Origin: Bacteroidales bacterium UBA5548
GTDB taxonomy: Bacteria > Bacteroidota > Bacteroidia > Bacteroidales > UBA932
Direction of reading: 5' to 3'
Assembly: GCA_002425935.1 (NCBI GenBank)
Contig: DINE01000010.1
Coordinates: forward strand, 18,679-55,720
Length of the DNA stretch: 37,042 nucleotides
The notes beneath the pieces are model-generated. The model searched no databases, was not told the origin of the DNA, and worked only from the letters and a program-made list of their open reading frames with translations. Shown here one piece after another: positions 1 through 7,313 of this stretch (position 1 is its first letter; each line of letters begins with the position of its first letter). A program made the translations under genes and the position numbers.

Positions 1-1157
1 CAGTTATAATTTTTTAAAATATGTCTTGTTATATCTCTAGTCTCTGCGTCTGTGTCAAATATCTGACTATGAGTAGGATTGGTGATATATGTGGTGGCCT
101 TTACTGCCTCCTCAATTATCTGAGGTATTGCAGAGAAGAAGATAGTTCCGGCAAGGAAGCTCTCAACTGCAACTTCATTTGCGGCATTCATGGCACAAGG
201 GGTGTTTCCTCCCATCTCTATTGCATTGTAGGCAATTGAAAGGCAGGGGAATTTTCTGAAATCGGGCTTATGAAAATCGAGGCGTGATAGTTTTGCAAAA
301 TCTACCCTCTCTGTATTGAGGCTAACCCTATACGGATATGAGAAGGCGTACTGAATTGGAAGCCTCATATCGGGTGTACTCAGCTGAGCGTTAACAGAGC
401 CGTCTTTAAATTGTACCATTGAGTGGACTATAGACTGAGGGTGTATCACAATTTCGATATCCGAAGGTTTAACTCCAAACAACCAGTGTGCCTCTATCAT
501 TTCAAGCCCTTTGTTCATCATGCTTGCCGAGTCTATTGTCACTTTAGGTCCCATGCACCACTTTGGGTGATTAAGTGCCTGTTCTATTGTTGCCGACTCG
601 ATCTCTTCCTGACTCTTCGTGAAAAACGGGCCTCCGGATGCTGTGAGAATAATCTTCTCAATTGGTGACCGCTCACCCTGAAGGCATTGGAATATTGCTG
701 AGTGTTCCGAATCTACCGGGATGATTGCTGACTTATGCTCGGCTGCCAGTTTTGTTACAATCGATCCGGCTGCTACAAGGGTCTCTTTGTTTGCCAGGGC
801 AATTGTTTTGCCCGCCTCGATTGCCGCAATGGTTGACTCAAGGCCGCTAAAACCCACCATGGCAGTAAGAACAATATCAATATTACTGGCTGAAACGAGT
901 CCGGAGATTGAATCTTTCCCTGTAAAAACCTTAATGCCATAAGGATCCAGAGCTTTGAATACCTCATCGTATTTTGTTTCGTCTGCAATAACAACAGAGT
1001 TGACATCGTGTTTTATTGCCTGAGAGATGAGTAGAGATGAGTTGGTATTTGCAACAAGAACCTCGGCAGTGAAGAGACCTGAATGTCTTGAAATCACATC
1101 CAGTGCCTGGGTTCCGATAGATCCTGTTGAGCCGAGAACGGCAATTCTTCTCTTCAT
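1..1157 (-). CDS. dxr: 1-deoxy-D-xylulose-5-phosphate reductoisomerase (3' end beyond window)
   Basis: This enzyme converts DXP to 2-C-methyl-D-erythritol 4-phosphate with NADPH, the first committed step of the MEP isoprenoid pathway in the cytoplasm. Reading the minus strand from the ATG at 1157-1155 gives MKRRIAVLGSTGSIGTQ, with the N-terminal NADPH-binding GSTGSIG. Further on come LANKETLVAAG, PVDSEHSAIFQCL (metal/substrate acidic residues), TASGGPF, MNKGLEMIEAHWLF, IHPQSIVHSM and NAANEVAV, all hallmark Dxr blocks. The frame stays open for 385 codons to the left edge, close to the family's full length of about 385-400, so only the last few codons and the stop are missing. It starts 10 bases after the stop of the M23 peptidase gene, so it is probably the third gene of the superoxide reductase operon. 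No frameshift or missing motif is seen. Confidence 0.96.
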   Translation of the reverse strand, partial: MKRRIAVLGSTGSIGTQALDVISRHSGLFTAEVLVANTNSSLLISQAIKHDVNSVVIADETKYDEVFKALDPYGIKVFTGKDSISGLVSASNIDIVLTAMVGFSGLESTIAAIEAGKTIALANKETLVAAGSIVTKLAAEHKSAIIPVDSEHSAIFQCLQGERSPIEKIILTASGGPFFTKSQEEIESATIEQALNHPKWCMGPKVTIDSASMMNKGLEMIEAHWLFGVKPSDIEIVIHPQSIVHSMVQFKDGSVNAQLSTPDMRLPIQYAFSYPYRVSLNTERVDFAKLSRLDFHKPDFRKFPCLSIAYNAIEMGGNTPCAMNAANEVAVESFLAGTIFFSAIPQIIEEAVKATTYITNPTHSQIFDTDAETRDITRHILKNYN

Positions 1158-1167
1158 GAGTCTGTAG

Positions 1168-2037
1168 CTAAAATTTTATGTATTTGGTAGGATCTACAGG
1201 TGCTCCTTTGTGCCACAATTCAAAATGTAGATGGTAGCCGCTGCTTAATGTTCCGGTATTACCAACCAGACCGATTGCCATGCCCGCACTCACTTTATCT
1301 CCCGATTTCTTAAGAAGTTTAGAGTTGTGCTTGTATATTGATATGAGGTCACTTTCGTGCTGAATCTGAATTGTAAAGCCTGTCTCCTCTGTCCATGCGG
1401 CAAAAACAACTGTTCCGTCAAGTACAGCCGAGACAACTGAATTTGCGGGAGCGGCAATATCAATGAAAGGGTGATTTGTCGCCATATTGTATCCATTCGA
1501 GATAACACCCTTTACAGGAGGAAAGAAATGAAGCCCCTCTATCTGCTCAATCCTTCTGTTGCTGCTTCCCAGATTGAACTTCTCCTGCCTGAGTACCTCT
1601 TCTCGCAATAATGAATCCTCTTTTGAAATTGATTGTGAGAATGATACCTTTACAGATGTGTCTCCGGGCGAAGATGACGCCATTAAATTTTCAGGCTGCA
1701 GAGGCTCTTGTCCCGATACTATCCTTTGAATATTATTCAGGTGGAAGTCCCACATTCTTATTGTGTGCTCCAGTGAATCTGCCTTAAGGGCATTCTGTAC
1801 TATTGCTCTTCTGGTCTGAGCATTGGGATATCCGGGGATGAACTCCCTAAGTGGGGTAAACGAGATGAGCAGCGTAACTGAACCGATGATAAATATAACT
1901 GCAAGTGCCAGACTCACAAGCATCATCAGGCCATTTGCCCTGAAAACAAAAAGCTCTTCGTGGGATGTATCATTAAAAATTGAGAAGCGGAATTTACTTC
2001 TCAGTCTGTTTCTCTTCTCTTTTCTTACTCTTGCCAT
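1168..2037 (-). CDS. Membrane-anchored M23 (LytM-type) metallopeptidase
   Basis: Predicted zinc endopeptidase or regulator acting on peptidoglycan cross-links in the periplasm. A basic N-terminus (about residues 1-20) is followed by one membrane segment (about 37-60), a linker rich in charged residues (about 75-165) and a C-terminal M23 domain (about 170-289). The zinc and catalytic residues look intact: H189 and D193 in NHPFID, H237 in IYKHNS, and H269/H271 in GYHLHFELW. It is therefore more likely an active enzyme than a degenerate LytM activator. The 289-residue length fits single-pass M23 proteins of Bacteroidetes. It begins 7 bases after the superoxide reductase stop and ends 10 bases before dxr, so the three genes look co-transcribed. 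The exact bond cut cannot be told from sequence. Confidence 0.9.
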   Translation of the reverse strand: MARVRKEKRNRLRSKFRFSIFNDTSHEELFVFRANGLMMLVSLALAVIFIIGSVTLLISFTPLREFIPGYPNAQTRRAIVQNALKADSLEHTIRMWDFHLNNIQRIVSGQEPLQPENLMASSSPGDTSVKVSFSQSISKEDSLLREEVLRQEKFNLGSSNRRIEQIEGLHFFPPVKGVISNGYNMATNHPFIDIAAPANSVVSAVLDGTVVFAAWTEETGFTIQIQHESDLISIYKHNSKLLKKSGDKVSAGMAIGLVGNTGTLSSGYHLHFELWHKGAPVDPTKYIKF

Positions 2038-2044
2038 ATCGGAT

Positions 2045-2431
2045 TTACTCCTCTGCTTCTACTTTAACATAAACCTCTTCACTTCTCCAAAGGCCGTGCT
2101 TATTGCAGTAGGCAAGTGCAGTAAGCCTCAGACTTACCTTTGGGTATATTATAAAATCTGCCTCGATATGCACGGGGTCATCTCCATAGCTAGAGCGCTG
2201 AAGTTTTACCTCTCCCACAAGTGTCTCCAGATTCCACAGCTGGATGTACTCGTAATGGTGGTCGGGTGCATTCGGGTGTTTGACATTTGTTCCTATCCTT
2301 ACCTTCACCTTAAACGGTTCGTTCTGCTCAGCCTCACTGTTACAGATTATTACAGGGGCGTGTTTGTCGGCATAGTTGCGAACCTTTTCGCTCCCGCCTG
2401 CAAATTCATCGTATGAAAATAGTCTTGGCAT
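2045..2431 (-). CDS. Superoxide reductase, class II (neelaredoxin/desulfoferrodoxin C-domain type)
   Basis: Reduces superoxide to hydrogen peroxide at a mononuclear His4-Cys iron centre without releasing O2, a typical defence of anaerobes. The 128-residue protein has the whole ligand set: DKHAP (K23, H24), HPNAPDHHYEYIQ (H52 and H58 or H59) and YCNKHGLW (C109, H112). The usual Glu of the EKHxP loop is Asp here (D22), a conservative change. It lacks the N-terminal rubredoxin-like desulforedoxin domain, hence class II. I chose the ATG at 2431-2429, where homology starts. The frame is open to 2617, but that extension runs through the ruvX start and past a good -7 box (TACATTTG, 2449-2456), so it is not coding. 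First gene of an operon with the M23 peptidase and dxr. Confidence 0.93.
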   Translation of the reverse strand: MPRLFSYDEFAGGSEKVRNYADKHAPVIICNSEAEQNEPFKVKVRIGTNVKHPNAPDHHYEYIQLWNLETLVGEVKLQRSSYGDDPVHIEADFIIYPKVSLRLTALAYCNKHGLWRSEEVYVKVEAEE

Positions 2432-2448
2432 AGTGGTAAATAAACCTC

Positions 2449-2456
2449 CAAATGTA
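2449..2456 (-). promoter_or_regulatory. Predicted -7 box of the superoxide reductase operon
   Basis: On the minus strand these bases read TACATTTG, an exact match to the Bacteroidetes -7 consensus TAnnTTTG, 17 bases upstream of the superoxide reductase ATG. No good TTG -33 element lies at the usual 19-21 base spacing. It is back to back with the ruvX -7 box at 2468-2475. Confidence 0.55.
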
Positions 2457-2467
2457 CTAAAAAAAAC

Positions 2468-2475
2468 TAACTTTG
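2468..2475 (+). promoter_or_regulatory. Predicted -7 box of the ruvX operon
   Basis: TAACTTTG matches TAnnTTTG exactly. It ends only 4 bases before the ruvX ATG at 2480, so a start site at the normal distance would fall on or beside the A of the ATG, implying a leaderless or nearly leaderless mRNA. No clear -33 TTG is present. Confidence 0.5.
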
Positions 2476-2479
2476 CACC

Positions 2480-2917
2480 ATGGAGAGGATTGTGGGAATA
2501 GACTACGGCAAAAAGAGAACAGGGATTGCGGTAAGCGATCCGCTGGGCATATTTGCCTCTGCTCTTGAGACAGTCCCCTCGGCAGACATTGTGCGCTACC
2601 TCAAAAATTATACCCAAAAAGAGACGGTTGTCCGGTTCGTAGTTGGTTACCCGATGAATCTAAACAACACACCGTCCGAGGCAGCGAAGTATGTTGATCA
2701 GTTTCTGAATCTTCTGAAAAAACATTTTCCCGCTATACCTGTTACTTTAGAAGACGAAAGATTTACCTCGGCTATGGCATTCCAAACTATGATAGACGGT
2801 GGGGTAAAGATGATGGACAGACGTGACAAGTCTATGGTTGACAAGATAAGTGCTGCAATAATACTGCAATCTTATCTTGACAGAGTTTTAACAGAGAAAA
2901 AGAGAGAGGTTAAGTAA
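2480..2917 (+). CDS. ruvX: Pre-16S rRNA nuclease / putative Holliday junction resolvase (YqgF/RuvX)
   Basis: Member of the RNase H-fold YqgF family, implicated in 5' maturation of 16S rRNA and earlier annotated as a Holliday junction resolvase. The 145-residue length is typical. Acidic active-site positions can be seen: D8 in VGIDYG, the glutamate in the TLEDERFTS block (about residues 90-98) and the aspartate of DKISAAIILQSYLD near the C-terminus. GYPMNLNNTPSE corresponds to the family G-x-P block. The ATG at 2480 matches the usual M-x-R-(I/V)-x-GIDYG start and leaves almost no 5' leader after the predicted -7 box. It is divergent from superoxide reductase, and def follows after 15 bases. 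Confidence 0.93.
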   Translation: MERIVGIDYGKKRTGIAVSDPLGIFASALETVPSADIVRYLKNYTQKETVVRFVVGYPMNLNNTPSEAAKYVDQFLNLLKKHFPAIPVTLEDERFTSAMAFQTMIDGGVKMMDRRDKSMVDKISAAIILQSYLDRVLTEKKREVK

Positions 2918-2932
2918 TAATTCAGTTTAGTT

Positions 2933-3496
2933 ATGGTACTACCAATTTACATTTATGGAGCAGAGATTCTGAGAGGAAAGGCAAAAGAGGTTGATCTGTC
3001 GGCTGAGGGAGCCGGAGATGAGCTTAAAAAGCTTATATCTGATATGTGGGAGACTATGGAGAAGGCAGATGGTGTTGGCCTTGCTGCGCCACAGGTGGGT
3101 AAACCGATAAGGGTATTGATTGTTGACGGTACTCTTCTGGCAGATGATATGCCCGAACTCAAGGGTTTTAAAAGAGCAATGATCAACCCGGAGCTGCTAG
3201 AGGAGAGTAAGGAGATGTGCGAGTATAACGAAGGCTGCCTTAGTATTCCCGATATTCACGCAGCGGTGGAGAGGCCCGGAAGCATCAGAGTCTCGTATTA
3301 CGATGCAGATCTTAAAAAGCAGGAGGAGACCCTCGACGGGTTTGCCTGCAGGATGGTGCAGCACGAGATGGACCACCTTGATGGAATCCTCTTTACAGAC
3401 AGAACGCCCCCTATCAGAAAAAAGATGCTTCAGTCAAAGCTGAACAACATCAAAACAGGGAAGGTAAAGACCCACTACAGAATAGCAAAATTGTAA
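2933..3496 (+). CDS. def: Peptide deformylase
   Basis: Removes the formyl group from the N-terminal methionine of nascent proteins; a metal (Fe2+/Zn2+) hydrolase. All three signature motifs are intact: GVGLAAPQVG (residues 48-56, Q54), EGCLSIP (C102 as metal ligand) and QHEMDHLDG (H144, E145 catalytic, H148). At 187 residues it is a normal bacterial deformylase. It lies 15 bases after ruvX and 25 before the phosphomannomutase gene, in a run of closely spaced plus-strand genes. Confidence 0.97.
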   Translation: MVLPIYIYGAEILRGKAKEVDLSAEGAGDELKKLISDMWETMEKADGVGLAAPQVGKPIRVLIVDGTLLADDMPELKGFKRAMINPELLEESKEMCEYNEGCLSIPDIHAAVERPGSIRVSYYDADLKKQEETLDGFACRMVQHEMDHLDGILFTDRTPPIRKKMLQSKLNNIKTGKVKTHYRIAKL

Positions 3497-3521
3497 AACA
3501 TCATAAATCAGATAATCACAA

Positions 3522-4886
3522 ATGGGAGCATTTCACGCATACGATATCAGAGGAGTATACAATAAGGATTTTAACAAAGAGACAGTATATAAAATCGGCT
3601 TCTTCTTGCCGGAACTTCTTAACAGTAAAAAGGTTCTTATAGGAAGAGACGCAAGAGAGTCATCTCCGGAGATAAGAGAGTACCTTATTGCAGGAATAAC
3701 TGATGCGGGTGCCGATGTTTACGACCTTGGCCTGGCAACAACTCCCATGGTTTACTATGCCACAGGCAAGTACGGCTTTACCGCCTCAGCCCAGATTACA
3801 GCCTCGCATAACCCACGTGAATACAACGGTCTCAAGGTGTCAAGAGAGAATGCACTGCCGGTGGGGTATGATACCGGATTGGGTACACTTAAGGAGTGGT
3901 CAGAGACAAGAGAGGTTGTGCCGGTTGCTGATAAAGGCACTGTTCATGAGCTTGATGTAAAGAGCGAGTATATTAACTTTTTACTAAAATACAAAAAAGA
4001 GCTCTCAAACCTCAGGATCTGTGTAGATGTCTCTAACGGAATGGCGGCACTGCTGATTAAAGATGTACTTGGTTACGAATCGCCGTCACTCCACTACATT
4101 TTTGACCAGATGGACGGCACCTTCCCAAATCATGAGGCAAATCCGCTTGTGCCTGAAAACATTGTAGATCTTCAAAGAGAGGTCAGAGAGAACAGGTGTG
4201 ATGTGGGTGTAATATTTGACGGTGACGGCGATAGAGTTATGTTTGTTGACGAGAAGAGCCGGTTTATCTCACCCGATCTTATGATAGCGCTGCTTGGGCA
4301 CTACTTTCTTGAAGAGAGGGGAGAGAGTGGAGCTGTGCTTCAGGATATAAGAAGTTCAAAAGCCGTAGGAGAGTACCTTACCCCGATGGGAGCACAGATG
4401 CACACCTGGAGAGTTGGCAGAGCATTTGCTGCCCACAAACTGAGAGAGATAGACGGAGTCTACGGAGGCGAGCTTGCGGGTCACTACTATTTCCGGGATT
4501 TCTTCTACAGTGATTCGGGAATAATGGCATGTATGATAATTCTGGGAGTAATTTCAGATTTTAAAAAGAGAGGAGTTTCTCTTTCAGAGATTATTGACGG
4601 AATAGAGAGATATAAAAATTCGGGTGAGATCAACTTCAGAATCGAGAGAAAGAGAGAGGCAATGGATCTGGTGAGAGATTACTTTCTTTCGGAAGAGAGT
4701 GCGGTGGCCAATTATGATTTTGACGGATACAGAGTGGAGTTTGATGAGTGGTGGTTTAATATAAGGCCTTCTAATACAGAGCCGTATCTTAGGTTCATAG
4801 CAGAGGCTAAAACCGAAAAACTGCTTGAACAGAAAGTCTCGAAAGTTAAAGAGTTGCTTGAATCAGGAGGCTTTTTTGACAGATGA
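3522..4886 (+). CDS. Phosphomannomutase/phosphoglucomutase family protein
   Basis: Alpha-D-phosphohexomutase that interconverts sugar 1- and 6-phosphates, likely mannose and/or glucose phosphate, feeding nucleotide-sugar or trehalose precursors in the cytoplasm. The phosphoserine loop TASHNPREYNG has S95. The Mg loop is FDGDGDRVMF with D233, D235 and D237. The sugar-specificity loop is GGELAGHYYF (E317), with the usual Ser of GExSGH replaced by Ala, and the C-terminal phosphate loop is RPSNTEPYLRF. At 454 residues it is full length for the PMM/PGM (ManB/AlgC-like) branch. The stop overlaps the next ATG by 4 bases (ATGA), implying translational coupling. Mannose versus glucose preference cannot be settled by reading; the downstream trehalose genes make a glucose phosphate role attractive but unproven. 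Confidence 0.9.
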   Translation: MGAFHAYDIRGVYNKDFNKETVYKIGFFLPELLNSKKVLIGRDARESSPEIREYLIAGITDAGADVYDLGLATTPMVYYATGKYGFTASAQITASHNPREYNGLKVSRENALPVGYDTGLGTLKEWSETREVVPVADKGTVHELDVKSEYINFLLKYKKELSNLRICVDVSNGMAALLIKDVLGYESPSLHYIFDQMDGTFPNHEANPLVPENIVDLQREVRENRCDVGVIFDGDGDRVMFVDEKSRFISPDLMIALLGHYFLEERGESGAVLQDIRSSKAVGEYLTPMGAQMHTWRVGRAFAAHKLREIDGVYGGELAGHYYFRDFFYSDSGIMACMIILGVISDFKKRGVSLSEIIDGIERYKNSGEINFRIERKREAMDLVRDYFLSEESAVANYDFDGYRVEFDEWWFNIRPSNTEPYLRFIAEAKTEKLLEQKVSKVKELLESGGFFDR

Positions 4887-5908
4887 GACAACTCCCTTCA
4901 GGATACAGGCTAATATGTTCCGGGATTTTGATTCCCGTTCTGTTAATCCTGTATTTCAAAGGGCACTCAAAAGTAAATGACTCCCAAAACCAGACAAGCG
5001 GAATCAGGATTGAGATAAACGACATTATCCCGGAAAGCAGGGTAGTGATTAATGTCCCGACGGGAGTATATGCGCAATCACAAAGAGAGACCAGAGTCAT
5101 TTTTTATGCTCTGCCAAATGGCAATTCAATAGAGCAGACAGAGGGACGCGTTCCAATAAGCGAAGAGGAGTGGAGGTATGACATTCAACACATAGCAGCC
5201 CAGACGAGGTTTTTACGGGAAAATGACAGCAGATACAACTACGTTGTTGCATTACTTGAAAGCAAAACCAAGGCCTGGACATCTCATGCCGCTACATTCA
5301 ATAATTCGGGAGAGCTTTACAAAGCATTGATAGACACCGTTAGATGCCTCCTCAACAATAATTTTAACGCCTATGCCCGGGCCTCTAACCAAAGAGTAAT
5401 TCTCGCCAGCCACAGCGGAGGCGGCAGATTTCTCTTTAACTATATTTCGGCCGTTGACACAATTCCGGAGTATATCGAGAGGATAATTTTCATAGACAGC
5501 AACTACGGCTACGAAACAGATTTACACAAAAACAAACTGGCAGAGTGGCTTAAAAGCAGAAATGGCAGGCTTGAGGTCTTTGCATATGTCGATACAACCG
5601 TTATAATTAATGGTAAGCCAATTGTCAGCAGTAAGGGAGGAACTGGTTACAGAAGCAGGCTTATGGCAGAAGATTTAAAGAGCGCAGGAACAGCCCTTGT
5701 ATTTGAAGCAGATACTCTTTTTAAAACATACAAGGGAGCATCTGCCGAGATTTTAATTAAAGAGAATCCAGATGGCAGAATCTACCACACAGTACTTGTC
5801 GAGAGAAACGGTTTAATACACGGAGTGTTGTCGGGTAGTCCGCTGCAGGAGAAGAGTTACACCTTCTGGGGTGAAAGAGCTTATGAGAGGTATATTGTAA
5901 AACCATAG
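4883..5908 (+). CDS. Membrane-anchored alpha/beta-hydrolase-like protein, function unknown
   Basis: I do not recognise a named family. A hydrophobic segment at about residues 10-25 suggests a signal anchor with the rest outside the cytoplasm. The core looks like a serine hydrolase: strand RVILAS followed by SHSGGGR, with S178 as nucleophile in an Sx-S-G-G elbow (the first Gly of GxSxG is S176). The strand IIFIDSNYG carries D205, and H302 or H313 (RIYHTV, GLIHGV) near the end could complete a triad. About 120 residues precede the elbow, long for a minimal hydrolase. Its ATG overlaps the mutase stop by 4 bases, and the DUF5009 gene starts 2 bases after its own stop. That coupling to an acyltransferase-like membrane protein hints at addition and removal of acyl groups on an exported glycan, which is inference. 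Confidence 0.6.
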   Translation: MRQLPSGYRLICSGILIPVLLILYFKGHSKVNDSQNQTSGIRIEINDIIPESRVVINVPTGVYAQSQRETRVIFYALPNGNSIEQTEGRVPISEEEWRYDIQHIAAQTRFLRENDSRYNYVVALLESKTKAWTSHAATFNNSGELYKALIDTVRCLLNNNFNAYARASNQRVILASHSGGGRFLFNYISAVDTIPEYIERIIFIDSNYGYETDLHKNKLAEWLKSRNGRLEVFAYVDTTVIINGKPIVSSKGGTGYRSRLMAEDLKSAGTALVFEADTLFKTYKGASAEILIKENPDGRIYHTVLVERNGLIHGVLSGSPLQEKSYTFWGERAYERYIVKP

Positions 5909-5910
5909 AT

Positions 5911-7311
5911 ATGAAGAGATATTTATCGCTCGATATTCTCAGGGGACTCTCCATTTTCGGAATGGTCTTCTCTGCCATTATTCCACACGGAGTTTTACCT
6001 GCCTGGATGTACCATATTCAGAACCCTCCGCCAACGCACTCTCTGGATATGTCGGTCCTGGGAATCAGCTGGGTCGATCTGGTATTCCCTGTATTTATAT
6101 TTTGTATGGGAGTAGCAATCCCTCTCGCAGGCAGAAGGAGGCTGGACAATCCTTCAGATCCCGCAGCAGGAAAGAGGTATATCGCCGAAATTACCGAGAG
6201 GTTTGTAATGCTCTGGTTATTCTCTTATCTGTATGTCTTTCTGGATTTTTCGACAGTGAAGGGCTGGTGGCCTCAATTGGTTACCATTGCCGGGTTTTTG
6301 GCACTCTTTCCCCTCTATATTCAACTCTCCAAGTCGCTATCAAAACGGAGGCTGGTTCTGTACAGAGTTGCCGGCCTGATACTTGTTCTGGGAATCATAA
6401 TTTACGGACACTATAAATTTGACGAAGTTATATCGCTGCAAAGAAGAGGGATAATCATCTTCCTGCTGGCATTTATCTACCTGTTTGGAGCGCTTATCTG
6501 GTATTTTACAAGAAACAGCCTCAAAATGAGAGCCCTTACCTTTGCATCTGTTTTGCTTTTTGCAGCAGTAACAATCTATTTTGATCTCCCGCAGAAACTT
6601 TACGCAATAAAGGAGATCCGCTGGATTGTAAACATTGAGTATATATACTTTTTGCTTATTCTTATTCCTGCCACCTTTATAGGTGATACACTTTACAATA
6701 AACTAAACACTAAAGAGCAGTATGATCCGGTTGGCCATAGCAGAATGAACGGCGGGGGAACGGGAGCTCCGCTTATTCTGATGGCCTTGTGGATAGTGTG
6801 GTCAATGGTTGCACTATATAAAGGTTACTACCTGATTAACATCTTTGTGACCCTTGTCATTATCTCTAAAATTCACAACCTTATTGAGCAGAGGATGCCG
6901 GTTTACCGTACCGAGAGTATGACTGGTGCAATTCTGGCAATTGCAGGTGCGGTAATTATGCTTCTTGAAGGGGGAGTTACAAAGGTCCCTTGTACCATTG
7001 GTTACTGCTTAACAACAGCTTCTGTGAGCATATGGCTTCTGTTGCTTATCGATACAATTTCGTACCGCTCTCATAACTCATATATTACCAGAATATTTGC
7101 GGGCTCAGGCAGTAATCCTCTAATGAGTTATATAGCTTTCGGGAGCTTTGTAATGCCGTTGTTCAAAATTACCGGACTGCTGGTAATATACCAGGCCGCT
7201 TACCCTGCGGGTTACCCCTGGATAGGAGTCATAAGATCGGCCCTTGTAGTATTACTTACAATGGCTATTGTCGCATTCATGAGTGAGAAAAAGATATTCT
7301 GGCGGGCATAG
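5911..7311 (+). CDS. DUF5009 / HGSNAT-like multi-pass membrane acyltransferase-like protein
   Basis: Resembles the DUF5009 family, distantly related to heparan-alpha-glucosaminide N-acetyltransferase and YeiB-type proteins, which are thought to move acyl groups across the membrane onto sugars. The N-terminal hallmark is RYLSLDILRGLSIFGMV (residues 3-19), followed by a His in the next loop and SWVDLVFPVFIFCMG, the second conserved block. About ten or more hydrophobic segments follow through residue 460, and the protein ends in a basic tail. At 466 residues it is longer than minimal family members. It sits 2 bases after the hydrolase gene and 2 bases before the GH15 gene, so it is clearly co-transcribed with both. 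The substrate is unknown; a sugar acceptor is suggested only by the family and the neighbours. Confidence 0.8.
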   Translation: MKRYLSLDILRGLSIFGMVFSAIIPHGVLPAWMYHIQNPPPTHSLDMSVLGISWVDLVFPVFIFCMGVAIPLAGRRRLDNPSDPAAGKRYIAEITERFVMLWLFSYLYVFLDFSTVKGWWPQLVTIAGFLALFPLYIQLSKSLSKRRLVLYRVAGLILVLGIIIYGHYKFDEVISLQRRGIIIFLLAFIYLFGALIWYFTRNSLKMRALTFASVLLFAAVTIYFDLPQKLYAIKEIRWIVNIEYIYFLLILIPATFIGDTLYNKLNTKEQYDPVGHSRMNGGGTGAPLILMALWIVWSMVALYKGYYLINIFVTLVIISKIHNLIEQRMPVYRTESMTGAILAIAGAVIMLLEGGVTKVPCTIGYCLTTASVSIWLLLLIDTISYRSHNSYITRIFAGSGSNPLMSYIAFGSFVMPLFKITGLLVIYQAAYPAGYPWIGVIRSALVVLLTMAIVAFMSEKKIFWRA

Positions 7312-7313
7312 AT

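Noticed and set aside
1..1157. Broken or pseudogenised dxr
   Set aside because: The frame is open with all motifs from the ATG at 1157 to the window edge; it is only cut by the window boundary.
1823..2416. Long plus-strand frame opposite the superoxide reductase and M23 genes
   Set aside because: It mirrors two well-supported genes on the other strand and its product is cysteine- and leucine-rich with no domain; a shadow frame.
2432..2617. N-terminal extension of the superoxide reductase frame
   Set aside because: It runs antisense through the start of ruvX, crosses a strong -7 box and has no homology; the family start is at 2431.
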